A program made the position numbers and the translations under genes. DNA of 5,825 nt from Pseudomonadota bacterium (GTDB lineage Bacteria; Pseudomonadota; Alphaproteobacteria; Sphingomonadales; Sphingomonadaceae): assembly GCA_023424275.1 (NCBI GenBank), contig JAFAED010000348.1:1-5825 (forward strand), given 5' to 3'. The notes under the pieces were generated by a model. That model made no database searches. It had not been told where the DNA came from and saw only the letters and a list, made by a program, of their open reading frames with translations. This document shows positions 1 to 5,825 of this stretch, piece after piece (the first letter of the stretch is position 1; each line of letters starts with the position of its first letter).

Positions 1-2486
1 TCCGGGACCAATCCCGCCGCCTTCATGCAGCCAAGCGCCGCCGAAATATTCGGATCGTGGCACTGGCCGCTGGTCAGCTGCGTCACCTGCATCGCGAATT
101 CGAGGTCGACGAGCCCCCCCGGTCCGCCCTTGATGTCGAGCGCGCCCTTTGCGGGCTTGTGCGCCGCGATCTTGTCGCGCATTTCGGCGGCGTCGGCCGC
201 GAGCTTCGCCGGATCGCGTGAAATCGCGAGCAGCTCGTCGATGGTGGCCTGCACCGCCGCCTTCGCCGCATCGGAGCCATAGACCGGCCGCGCGCGGAGC
301 AGCGCCATATGCTCCCACGTCCACGCCTCTTCGCGCTGATAGCGTTCGAAGCTGTCGAGCGTGACGACCAGCGGCCCCTGCGCGCCTTGCGGACGCAACC
401 GCGTATCGACGTCATAAAGCTTGCCTGCGGCGGTCGGCACCGACATCGCCGCAGTCACGCGCTGTGCAAGTCGGTTGTAATAAGTCGTCGCGCCGAGCGG
501 CCGCGGCCCGTCGGATTCGGCAAGATGGTCGCCGGTGAAAAGATAGATGAGGTCGAGGTCGGAGGCGTGCGTCAGCGCCCTGCCCCCCAGCCGCCCGAGC
601 GCGAGCACGACCAGTTCGCTATCGGCGATCCGGCCGTGCGCCTGCACGAATTCGGCGACCGTCGCATCGGCCAGCAATTGCAACGCCGCCTCGGCGAGTT
701 CGGAATAGCCGCACGCGATCGTGAGCGGGTCGGTGGCGCCGGCAATCAACTGCACGCCATAGGCAAAGCGCCGTTCGCCGACACGGTCGCGGACGCGGTC
801 GAGCAGCCTTTCATAGTCGAGACCCGCAAGGCCGGCCTCCCATTCGGCGAGCAGGTCGGCCTTGGTCGCAGGCGCCTCGAACGCCCGCTTGTCGATCAGC
901 CCTTCGATCAGTTCGACGCGCGCAGCGAGCGCGTCGGCCAGCGTCGGCGCGAGCGACAGGGTGCGCGTCGCGATCTTCGCCAGTTCGGGCTGCGCGGCTA
1001 GCAGGTGGAAAAAATTGATCGCGCTCGGCAGGCCGGCGACGAGCTTGTCGAAGCGCGTCAGCGTCGCTTGCGGATCGGGCGCCGCGCCGAGTGCCCTGAC
1101 CAGTTCGGGCAGCATGGTTTCGAGCGCGTCGAGCGCCGCCGGGCTGCGTAGCGCGCGTAGCTTGCCGCCGCGCCATTCGGCGATGGTGCGAAGCGCCGCA
1201 TCGGGCGGGTCGAAGCCCGCCTCGATCAGCTGCGCGGAGAGGCTACCCTCGTCGCGCGGCAGGCCGGTCGTTACCGCACGCTCGGCGACGAGCCGGTCGT
1301 AGCAGCTGCCGACGTCGGTCACGACGGGTTCGAGCGCCGCGAGCAACGCCGCGCCGTCGGCTTCACCGTCGAGCCGTGCGACGCAATCGAGCGCCGCCTC
1401 CTGCGTCGGCAGGCTGTGCGTCTGCTGATCCTCGATCATCTGGAGCCGGTGCTCGATCCGGCGGAGCGTCGCATAATGGCCCGAAAGCCGGGTGGCGACA
1501 TCGGGTTCGATCCGCCCTGCCGCGGCGAGCGCCGCGAGCGCGTCGACCGTCGCGGGAACGCGCAGCGACGGATCGCGCCCCCCATAGATGAGCTGGTGAA
1601 CCTGCGCGAAAAATTCGATTTCGCGGATGCCGCCGCGTCCGCGCTTGAGGTCGAACCCCGGCCCGAACGCCTGCCCCTGTGCGAAATGATCGCGGATCCG
1701 GTCACTCATCGCGCCGATTTCCTTGAGTTGCCGGAAATCGAGGCTGCGGCGCCAGATGAAGGGCTGGATCGCCGCGAGGAAATTTTCGCCGAGCGCGCGG
1801 TCGCCCGCCGATGCGCGGCTGCGAATGAAGGCAGCCTGTTCCCACGCCAGCGCCTCCGATTCATAATAGGAGATCGCGGCGCTTTCCGGGAGCACGATCG
1901 GCGTCACCTCGGGGTGCGGACGCAGGCGCAGGTCGACGCGCAGCACATGCCCGTCGCCGGTGCGCGCCGACAGAATTTCCGTCATCCGCCGCGCGATCCG
2001 TACCGCCGCCTCGCCCGGATCGTCGCGCGAGCGGCGCGGCAGCGTTTCGGGATCGAAGATCAGGATCGGGTCGATGTCGGACGAATAATTGAGCTCATGG
2101 CTGCCGAGCTTGCCAAGCGCGATCACCGACAGGCCGCGCGGCTCCTCATCCGGAACGCGTTCGGCAAAGGCTGCCGCAAGTGCCGCGTCGCACGCCCGAT
2201 CGGCGAAAGTGGAGAGCAGCCGCGTCGTCGTGGCGACGTCATGCTCGCCCGACAGGTCGCCGAGCGCGAGGAGCAATGCCATCCGCCCGCGCCACTGGCG
2301 CAGCGCCCGCATGATATCGTCGTCGACCGACGGCGCTTTCACCGCCGCGAGCGCGGCGTCGGTACCGTCAACCAGAAAACGGTCGACGTCGTCAGCGTTT
2401 AGAACCGCGAGGCGCGCCAGAAACGGCGCATGTTCGTTGATCCGGTCGAATGCTGACTGGCGGCTGGATGCATCGAGGGTAGCCAT
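1..2486 (-). CDS. glnE: Bifunctional glutamine synthetase adenylyltransferase/adenylyl-removing enzyme, 3' end outside window
   Basis: This cytoplasmic enzyme adds AMP to and removes it from glutamine synthetase, normally under PII control, and so sets ammonia assimilation to nitrogen status. Read on the minus strand from ATG 2486-2484, the frame stays open for 828 codons and leaves the window, so the C-terminus is missing (E. coli GlnE is about 946 residues). Two nucleotidyltransferase domains are visible. The N-terminal, deadenylylating one has GKLGSHELNYSSDIDP near residues 125-140, with metal-binding D137 and D139 and a later VDLRLRP (D185). The C-terminal, adenylylating one has GRLGG (631-635) and SDLDL (642-646), with D643 and D645 and a later DVDTRLRP (D694). 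A GlnD-type linker helix motif, KRGRGGIREIEF (281-292), follows the first domain and is echoed as KGGPGGLVDLEF (786-797) after the second. No good Shine-Dalgarno is present, only a G-rich run before the start. It lies 65 bp downstream of phyR in the same direction. Family assignment is secure. Confidence 0.97.
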   Translation of the reverse strand, partial: MATLDASSRQSAFDRINEHAPFLARLAVLNADDVDRFLVDGTDAALAAVKAPSVDDDIMRALRQWRGRMALLLALGDLSGEHDVATTTRLLSTFADRACDAALAAAFAERVPDEEPRGLSVIALGKLGSHELNYSSDIDPILIFDPETLPRRSRDDPGEAAVRIARRMTEILSARTGDGHVLRVDLRLRPHPEVTPIVLPESAAISYYESEALAWEQAAFIRSRASAGDRALGENFLAAIQPFIWRRSLDFRQLKEIGAMSDRIRDHFAQGQAFGPGFDLKRGRGGIREIEFFAQVHQLIYGGRDPSLRVPATVDALAALAAAGRIEPDVATRLSGHYATLRRIEHRLQMIEDQQTHSLPTQEAALDCVARLDGEADGAALLAALEPVVTDVGSCYDRLVAERAVTTGLPRDEGSLSAQLIEAGFDPPDAALRTIAEWRGGKLRALRSPAALDALETMLPELVRALGAAPDPQATLTRFDKLVAGLPSAINFFHLLAAQPELAKIATRTLSLAPTLADALAARVELIEGLIDKRAFEAPATKADLLAEWEAGLAGLDYERLLDRVRDRVGERRFAYGVQLIAGATDPLTIACGYSELAEAALQLLADATVAEFVQAHGRIADSELVVLALGRLGGRALTHASDLDLIYLFTGDHLAESDGPRPLGATTYYNRLAQRVTAAMSVPTAAGKLYDVDTRLRPQGAQGPLVVTLDSFERYQREEAWTWEHMALLRARPVYGSDAAKAAVQATIDELLAISRDPAKLAADAAEMRDKIAAHKPAKGALDIKGGPGGLVDLEFAMQVTQLTSGQCHDPNISAALGCMKAAGLVP

Positions 2487-2538
2487 CGCCCCGCCCTATC
2501 ACCCGCGCGGCGGCGTGTGGCAAGGGCGCGGGAGCGAA

Positions 2539-2552
2539 ACGCCGTTCGGCGT
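2539..2552 (-). terminator. Small hairpin at the phyR stop codon, possible weak terminator or attenuator
   Basis: ACGCCG-TT-CGGCGT is a perfect 6-bp inverted repeat that reaches into the first base of the phyR stop codon (2552-2554). On the minus strand the stem is followed by only a short T-rich stretch (TTTCGCTC), not a proper T-run. It could slow or partly stop transcription between phyR and glnE, but it is weak as an intrinsic terminator and could be chance in GC-rich DNA. Confidence 0.3.
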
Positions 2553-3346
2553 CAGGCCGGGATCGTCGATTCGTCGAAAAATAGCACCTGCGAGATCGCG
2601 GCACGGAGCGTCGCGGGTTGGTATGGCTTGGTGAGCAGGAACGCCGGTTCGGGCCGGTCGCCTGTCAGGAGGCGCTCCGGAAAGGCGGTGATGAAGATGA
2701 CGGGCACCTTCAGGTCGGTCAGGATTTCCTGCACGGCCTCGATCCCCGAACTATTGTCGGCGAGCTGGATGTCGGCAAGGACGAGGCCGGGCTGGTGCTT
2801 CTGTGCCTCGTCGACCGCTTCGCGATGCGTCGTCGCGACGCCCACGACCTCATGACCGAGTTCGCGGACGATCATTTCGATGTCCATCGCGATAATGGGT
2901 TCGTCCTCGATGATCAGGATGCGCGCGCGCGTCTGGCGGTCGATCTCGTCGGTCGCGTCGGAAATCAACGCGCGCACCGCTTCGGCATCACGGCCGATGA
3001 TGCGCCCGGTATCTTCAAAGCTGAACCCCTCGACCGCTGTGAGCAGCAATGCCTGCCGCGCGAGCGACGGAATGCGGCGCAGGCGCGCGTCGGCAATCGT
3101 GATATCGCTGAGCACCGCCTCCTCGCTCGCGACCGCTTGTTCGGACATGAGCCCGAAATTGTCGTGGACCAGACGATACAGCTGGATGCGCAGATCGCTG
3201 CCCGTGTCGACCGCGCCCGGATTCGCAACCAGCGTTTCGAGCAGTCGCGCGACCAGGGCGTCGCCATTTTTCTGGCTCCCGGAAATGGACCGGCCATAGC
3301 GCCGCAGATAGGGAAGATGCGGTGCAACCGACTGACCCAATGACAT
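2552..3346 (-). CDS. phyR: General stress response regulator PhyR (sigma-factor-like domain plus receiver)
   Basis: PhyR is the anti-anti-sigma factor of the alphaproteobacterial general stress response. When phosphorylated, its sigma-like half binds NepR and frees the ECF sigma factor EcfG. The 264-residue product has the usual length and order. Residues about 1-135 form the EcfG-like part: a sigma2-like segment (about 10-65) and a sigma4-like segment containing IPSLARQALLLTAVEGFSF (92-110). Residues about 141-258 form the receiver, starting RILIIEDEP, with acidic pocket E147/D148, phosphoacceptor D192 in LADIQL, switch threonine T220 in FITAFPE, and K240 in LLTKPYQP. All key receiver residues are present. 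The start at 3346 is fixed by a strong AGGAGG five to six bases upstream. It diverges from nepR, its direct partner, which supports the call. No histidine kinase gene is in the window. Confidence 0.96.
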   Translation of the reverse strand: MSLGQSVAPHLPYLRRYGRSISGSQKNGDALVARLLETLVANPGAVDTGSDLRIQLYRLVHDNFGLMSEQAVASEEAVLSDITIADARLRRIPSLARQALLLTAVEGFSFEDTGRIIGRDAEAVRALISDATDEIDRQTRARILIIEDEPIIAMDIEMIVRELGHEVVGVATTHREAVDEAQKHQPGLVLADIQLADNSSGIEAVQEILTDLKVPVIFITAFPERLLTGDRPEPAFLLTKPYQPATLRAAISQVLFFDESTIPA

Positions 3347-3352
3347 ATTTTA

Positions 3353-3358
3353 CCTCCT
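3353..3358 (-). promoter_or_regulatory. Shine-Dalgarno site of phyR
   Basis: AGGAGG on the minus strand, six bases before the ATG at 3346. It is the strongest ribosome binding site in the window and fixes the start of phyR. Confidence 0.85.
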
Positions 3359-3374
3359 GATAGCGGCGAAATCG

Positions 3375-3388
3375 GGACGGACCCGTCC
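3375..3388. other. Short inverted repeat in the phyR leader
   Basis: GGACGG-AC-CCGTCC, a perfect 6-bp inverted repeat. If phyR is transcribed from the site at 3449-3473, this repeat would lie in its 5' leader, about 16 bases upstream of the Shine-Dalgarno, where it could form a hairpin or an operator. No function can be shown from sequence, and chance is possible at this GC content. Confidence 0.35.
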
Positions 3389-3446
3389 GGAAAAGGGACA
3401 AATTTGCCGCGCCTCCCCGTCCGCGTCCGATATATTTCGACGTTAG

Positions 3447-3471
3447 GGAACGATTTAGCCGCAAATTAGTT
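3447..3471 (+). promoter_or_regulatory. Putative EcfG-type promoter of nepR
   Basis: On the plus strand, GGAAC (3447-3451) is followed by 16 bases and AGTT (3468-3471), continuing as TTC. The -35 element is a perfect match to the EcfG consensus and the -10 element has one difference (A for C). A start site near 3478 would leave a leader of about 78 bases before nepR. The location in the intergenic gap upstream of the anti-sigma gene fits the feedback control known for this circuit. Confidence 0.7.
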
Positions 3472-3473
3472 TC
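3449..3473 (-). promoter_or_regulatory. Putative EcfG-type promoter of phyR
   Basis: On the minus strand, GAAAC (3473-3469) is followed by 16 bases and then CGTT (3452-3449). The -10 part matches the known EcfG consensus GGAAC-N16/17-cGTT and the -35 part differs at one base. Transcription would start near 3441 and give phyR a leader of about 95 bases. The site shares its bases with the nepR promoter on the other strand. Autoregulation of phyR by EcfG is known in relatives; here it is inferred from the motif and position. Confidence 0.55.
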
Positions 3474-3542
3474 ATGGGGAAGAAACAAACGCGCCATTGC
3501 TCTTTGGTGTACGCGCGGTTAGCAAAAGGTCCCATGCTCAGC

Positions 3543-3547
3543 GGAAG
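3543..3547 (+). promoter_or_regulatory. Shine-Dalgarno site of nepR
   Basis: GGAAG eight bases upstream of the ATG at 3556. It supports this start; the upstream ATG at 3534 is out of frame and has a poorer site. Confidence 0.6.
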
Positions 3548-3555
3548 CTTTGATA

Positions 3556-3726
3556 ATGTCGCCTAAGACCGGTGCGCCGCGCGGCGGGACTCCCGGCAAG
3601 GATGCAGAGAAAAAAACGCCTGCCAAGGGGCAGGACGTGAACGGTGCTTTGCGCCGTGCTTATGAATCCACGGTCGACGAAACGATCCCGCAATCGCTTC
3701 TGGATTTGTTGAGCAAACTCGATTGA
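3556..3726 (+). CDS. nepR: Anti-sigma factor NepR
   Basis: NepR binds the ECF sigma factor EcfG and keeps general stress genes off until phosphorylated PhyR takes it away. The gene encodes only 56 residues and is easily missed. Residues 1-29 are a basic, probably disordered head rich in Lys, Gly and Pro. Residues 31-56 hold the family's conserved two-helix core: ALRRAYESTVDETIP for helix 1 and the turn, then QSLLDLLSKLD for helix 2. The protein ends right at the end of helix 2, so it has almost no C-terminal flanking segment, shorter than in some relatives. It is divergent from phyR across a 209-bp gap that carries a candidate EcfG promoter. Its stop is one base from the tgt stop. No ecfG follows it, although nepR-ecfG pairing is common. 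It is the only gene on the plus strand here. Confidence 0.93.
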   Translation: MSPKTGAPRGGTPGKDAEKKTPAKGQDVNGALRRAYESTVDETIPQSLLDLLSKLD

Positions 3727-3727
3727 T

Positions 3728-4852
3728 TCAGCGCCGATAGCGCGCTTCGAAATCGCTCTGGAACGCAGCGAAGCGGCCGGCGGCGATCGCGTCGCGCATT
3801 GCCTGCATCAAATCCTGATAAAAATGCAGGTTATGCTGCGTCATCAGCATCGCCCCGAGCATTTCGTTCGAGCGGACGAGATGATGGAGATAGGCGCGCG
3901 ACCATGTGGAGCACACCGGACAGCCGCATTGCGAATCGAGCGGCGCCTGGTCCTCCGCGAATTTCGCGTTGCGAATGTTGATCGGCCCGTCCCAGGTAAA
4001 GGCCTGCCCGTTGCGACCCGACCTTGTCGGCAGCACGCAATCGAACATGTCGACCCCGCGCGCAACCGCGCCAACCAGATCATCGGGTTTGCCGACCCCC
4101 ATCAGGTAACGCGGCTTGTCCGCGGGAAGCTGCCCCGGCGCATAATCCAGTACGCCGAACATCGCCGCCTGTCCTTCGCCCACCGCAAGTCCGCCGATCG
4201 CATAGCCGTCGAAACCGATGTCGCTCAGCGCTGCGGCGGAACGTGCGCGCAACTTTTCATCGAGCGAGCCCTGCTGGATACCGAACAATGCCGAGCGCGC
4301 CGCATGCTCCTCGCCCGCGTCGAAGCCCGCGCGGCTGCGCGCGGCCCAGCGCATCGAGCGCTCCATGCTCGCTTCGGCACGCTTGGCATCGACGCCATTC
4401 GGCGGGCATTCGTCGAACGCCATCACGATGTCGCTGCCGAGCAAGCGCTGGATTTCCATCGATCGTTCGGGGGTGAGCATATGCCGCGAGCCGTCGAGAT
4501 GGCTCTTGAACGCAACGCCCTCCTCGCTCTGCTTGGTCAGCGCCGACAGGCTCATCACCTGATAGCCGCCGCTGTCGGTGAGGATCGGCCGGTCCCAGCC
4601 CATGAATTTGTGAAGCCCGCCCAGCCGCGCCATCCGCTCTGCGGTCGGACGCAACATCAGATGATAGGTGTTACCAAGGATGATGTCGGCGCCAGTGGCG
4701 CGTACTTCGGCGGGGCGCATCGCCTTGACCGTCGCGGCGGTGCCGACGGGCATGAAGGCTGGCGTGCGGATTTCACCGCGCTGCATGCGGATCACGCCCG
4801 TGCGCGCAGCGCCGTCGGTCGCGGCGACCCGAAAGGCGAATCTGTCAGTCAT
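3728..4852 (-). CDS. tgt: tRNA-guanine(34) transglycosylase
   Basis: Tgt swaps guanine at the wobble position (G34) of tRNAs for Asp, Asn, His and Tyr for the queuine precursor preQ1, the committed tRNA step of queuosine synthesis. The 374-residue product matches the bacterial length (E. coli 375) and is collinear along its whole length. Visible landmarks are the catalytic aspartate D93 in LTDSGGYQ, the substrate pocket DECP (147-150) and GGLAVGE (220-226), the nucleophile D271 in [10 protein letters not shown], and the zinc site C309, C311, C314 and H340. All are intact, so the enzyme should be active. The start at 4852 matches the usual MTxRF-type N-terminus; upstream there is only a weak AGGCG-like site. 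No queA or other queuosine gene lies next to it in this window. It runs convergently into nepR with no room for a separate terminator. Confidence 0.98.
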   Translation of the reverse strand: MTDRFAFRVAATDGAARTGVIRMQRGEIRTPAFMPVGTAATVKAMRPAEVRATGADIILGNTYHLMLRPTAERMARLGGLHKFMGWDRPILTDSGGYQVMSLSALTKQSEEGVAFKSHLDGSRHMLTPERSMEIQRLLGSDIVMAFDECPPNGVDAKRAEASMERSMRWAARSRAGFDAGEEHAARSALFGIQQGSLDEKLRARSAAALSDIGFDGYAIGGLAVGEGQAAMFGVLDYAPGQLPADKPRYLMGVGKPDDLVGAVARGVDMFDCVLPTRSGRNGQAFTWDGPINIRNAKFAEDQAPLDSQCGCPVCSTWSRAYLHHLVRSNEMLGAMLMTQHNLHFYQDLMQAMRDAIAAGRFAAFQSDFEARYRR

Positions 4853-4900
4853 GGCGCGCGCCTATGGCGGGGGGCTCGGGAAAAGTCGAGGCCGCGAAGC

Positions 4901-5033
4901 TCCTCCCTGTCGCGAAGTGATGGGGAGGTGGCAGCGCGAAGCGCTGACGGAGGGGCAATTGCGCAACGTTGCAGCCCCTCCACCACCGCTTGCGGCGGCG
5001 GTCCCCCTCCCCACGACTTCGCCGCAGGGAGGA
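4901..5033. repeat. Large imperfect intergenic palindrome (sphingomonad-type repeat)
   Basis: The left arm (about 4901-4956) and right arm (about 4974-5033) are imperfect inverted copies of each other: TCCTCCCT, CGAAGT, TGGGGAGG and GGAGGGGC on the left are mirrored on the right. Each arm also has its own hairpin: CAGCGC-GAA-GCGCTG at 4932-4946, and ACCGC...GCGGT at 4985-5002. The central loop contains the palindromes TTGCGCAA (4959-4966) and GCAACGTTGC (4963-4972). Its outer end is eight bases past the hemerythrin stop. From memory, elements rich in the same CTCCCT...GGGGAGGGGG wording are dispersed between genes in many sphingomonads. The structure could act as a 3' end or mRNA-stabilising element for the hemerythrin transcript and insulate tgt. 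It contains no gene; frames through it are artefacts. No clear promoter for tgt was seen in 4853-4900. Confidence 0.8.
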
Positions 5034-5040
5034 TTGGCCG

Positions 5041-5529
5041 TCAAGCCTTCGCGTGCTCGCTCGACGGCTCTTCCTCGGCCGCCTTTGCCTTTTCCTTTGG
5101 TTTTTCCTTCTCGAATATCTTGATCAGCTCGCGCTTCTTTGCCTCCGACAGCCCCTTTTCGGCCTCCGGGAACATCTCTTCCTCTTCCTCGTCGATATGA
5201 TGGAGATAGCGTTCCTTCATCGTGCGAAAGCGCGTCAGCCAGCCGGTCGACGAAAAATCCATCTCATATAATTCGGTCAGGAAATCCTCGATTTCCTTAT
5301 GCTCGGCGACGCTATGTTGGGCTTCGTCGCGCAAATCGGGGTTCGCCAGCATCGTCGCATAGAGTGACATTTCCTCGGACGCCGCATGCGCGGTCACTTC
5401 GACGCGAAAGGCTTCGAAGAGATAACGCCGCTCGTCGCTGTCGCCGTGCGTCGCGTCGATTCGGTCGAGAAGCTCGCGGTGGCGGTCGTGGTCAGCCTTC
5501 AGTCGGGCAAAAATTTCGGTCTGGGTCAT
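5041..5529 (-). CDS. Hemerythrin HHE cation-binding domain protein
   Basis: This is a soluble, all-helical protein predicted to hold a non-haem di-iron centre that could bind oxygen, nitric oxide or peroxide, or sense iron; the exact role is not readable from sequence. Of 162 residues, about 1-140 form the four-helix domain. Likely ligands follow the H...HxxxE...H...HxxxE pattern: H14, H48 and E52 (HAASE), H77 (AEHKE), H111 and E115 (HIDEE). H17, H72 and H110 are further histidines close to these. From about residue 140 the tail is a highly charged Lys/Glu/Ala segment (KEKPKEKAKAAEEE), probably disordered. There is no signal peptide or membrane segment. The start at 5529 is set by GGAG six bases upstream. 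A consensus general stress promoter lies 32-56 bases before the start, so expression under PhyR-EcfG control is likely. The palindrome at 4901-5033 follows the stop directly. Confidence 0.92.
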   Translation of the reverse strand: MTQTEIFARLKADHDRHRELLDRIDATHGDSDERRYLFEAFRVEVTAHAASEEMSLYATMLANPDLRDEAQHSVAEHKEIEDFLTELYEMDFSSTGWLTRFRTMKERYLHHIDEEEEEMFPEAEKGLSEAKKRELIKIFEKEKPKEKAKAAEEEPSSEHAKA

Positions 5530-5535
5530 ATCGGT

Positions 5536-5539
5536 CTCC
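5536..5539 (-). promoter_or_regulatory. Shine-Dalgarno site of the hemerythrin gene
   Basis: GGAG (minus strand), within AAGGACGGAG, six bases before the ATG at 5529. It supports the chosen start. Confidence 0.7.
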
Positions 5540-5560
5540 GTCCTTGGCGGTCGAAGACAA

Positions 5561-5585
5561 AACGAGTCGGTGCGCGCAGGGTTCC
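5561..5585 (-). promoter_or_regulatory. Putative EcfG (general stress) promoter of the hemerythrin gene
   Basis: On the minus strand, GGAAC (5585-5581), a 16-base spacer (5580-5565) and CGTT (5564-5561) make a full match to the published alphaproteobacterial EcfG consensus GGAAC-N16/17-cGTT. It lies in the 60-bp gap between the PilZ-like gene and the hemerythrin gene. A start near 5553 gives a short leader of about 24 bases that still includes the ribosome binding site. Of the GGAAC words checked by eye in this window, only this one and the phyR-nepR site are intergenic with a correctly spaced GTT. Confidence 0.8.
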
Positions 5586-5589
5586 GGCG

Positions 5590-5825
5590 TCAGGCCGCCT
5601 TCCAGTCGCTCGTCGTCGTGAAGGACGGAAGCGCAAGGGCGCTGTTCGTCTGCTGCGCCGCCGCCGCGATCAGATAGGGCGAGACGCGATGGCGCGTGCA
5701 CAGCCCGCCATTGCCGTCGCTGACCATCGTCTGTTCGAATTCGACGCCCTGCTGATGCTTCATCGACCGGCGCACGGTCGCGGTGACAAGCTGCCCTTCG
5801 CCGAAGTCGATGACGAAGCGCGTCC
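5590..5825 (-). CDS. Probable PilZ-domain protein, C-terminal part only
   Basis: The frame enters from beyond 5825 and ends at the TGA at 5592-5590, giving the last 77 complete codons; the real start is outside the window. The visible part begins TRFVIDFGEGQLVTATVRR and continues to KHQQGVEFEQ. This beta-strand pattern, with a closing GVxFE, resembles the second half of PilZ domains, which bind cyclic di-GMP. It is followed by a GNGGLCTRHRVSPYLIAAAA segment and an Ala/Gln/Thr-rich end. The c-di-GMP-binding RxxxR and DxSxxG motifs would lie in the missing N-terminal part, so binding cannot be judged. An internal ATG at 5775 exists, but the coding pattern clearly continues upstream of it. It lies 60 bp before the hemerythrin gene on the same strand, but that gene has its own promoter. 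Confidence 0.6.
   Translation of the reverse strand, partial: TRFVIDFGEGQLVTATVRRSMKHQQGVEFEQTMVSDGNGGLCTRHRVSPYLIAAAAQQTNSALALPSFTTTSDWKAA

Noticed and set aside
136..141. The proline in SDIDP of the first GlnE catalytic domain as a sign of inactivation
   Set aside because: Both metal-binding aspartates of the DxD pair are kept; the variable residue after them is not catalytic. Coordinates here are protein residues of GlnE.
309..2402. Long plus-strand frames (309-1001 and 1416-2402) opposite glnE
   Set aside because: They lie fully inside the unbroken, motif-bearing glnE frame on the other strand and have Arg-rich shadow composition with no domain signature.
2618..3343. A 241-codon plus-strand frame opposite phyR
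   Set aside because: It mirrors the intact PhyR frame, which has all receiver residues and a strong ribosome binding site; the antisense product has no recognisable family.
3534..3566. A 10-codon upstream frame (MLSGSFDNVA) overlapping the nepR start, a possible leader peptide
   Set aside because: Such short frames are common by chance, its ribosome binding site is poor and too close, and the peptide has no regulatory-looking residues. Ribosome profiling could revive it.
2152..4243. Other GGAAC words inside genes (for example near 2152, 3760 and 4239) as further EcfG promoters
   Set aside because: None has a GTT-type -10 element at 16-17 bases and all lie within coding sequence.
4853..4900. 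A possible promoter or riboswitch (such as a preQ1 element) upstream of tgt
   Set aside because: No preQ1 aptamer-like pattern, no EcfG motif and no convincing -35/-10 pair could be seen; only a G/C-rich stretch remains.
3824..5200. A 458-codon open frame on the plus strand crossing tgt, the palindrome and part of the hemerythrin gene
   Set aside because: It is antisense to two well-supported genes, runs through a repeat, is very rich in Arg, Ala and His as expected of a GC-rich shadow frame, and resembles no family.

Overview
The window is GC-rich chromosomal DNA from an alphaproteobacterium, most likely a member of the Sphingomonadales (Sphingopyxis- or Sphingomonas-like). The support is a PhyR/NepR general stress response pair, which is restricted to alphaproteobacteria, the style of the GlnE and Tgt proteins, and an intergenic palindromic repeat of a kind common in sphingomonad genomes. 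The genus is inference. No mobile element, prophage, CRISPR array, tRNA or rRNA is visible. Except for one small gene, all coding sequence lies on the minus strand.

Layout from left to right. Positions 1-2486 (minus) hold the first 828 codons of glnE, the two-headed adenylyltransferase/deadenylylase of glutamine synthetase; its 3' end lies outside the window. Positions 2552-3346 (minus) hold phyR, the sigma-mimicking response regulator of the general stress response. Positions 3347-3555 form a divergent control region. Positions 3556-3726 (plus) hold nepR, a 56-codon gene for the anti-sigma factor that PhyR binds. Positions 3728-4852 (minus) hold tgt, tRNA-guanine transglycosylase, whose stop codon is one base from that of nepR. 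Positions 4853-5040 carry a large imperfect palindrome. Positions 5041-5529 (minus) hold a hemerythrin HHE-domain gene. Positions 5590-5825 (minus) hold the 3' end of a probable PilZ-domain gene.

How the parts work together. In the known partner-switching circuit, NepR holds the ECF sigma factor EcfG inactive until stress-phosphorylated PhyR captures NepR, and freed EcfG reads promoters of the form GGAAC-N16/17-cGTT. Two such sites stand out in this window. One, upstream of the hemerythrin gene, is a perfect GGAAC-N16-CGTT. The other lies between phyR and nepR and can be read in both directions: GGAAC-N16-AGTT toward nepR, and GAAAC-N16-CGTT toward phyR from the same 27 bp. If real, one element would autoregulate the PhyR trigger and the NepR brake together, and the hemerythrin gene would be a nearby output of the same circuit. 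The ecfG gene is not directly behind nepR, where it is often found; tgt sits there in convergent orientation.

The genes themselves belong to known families. The points most worth following up are the bidirectional stress promoter, the hemerythrin stress promoter, the ecfG-less nepR locus and the stop-to-stop nepR/tgt junction.
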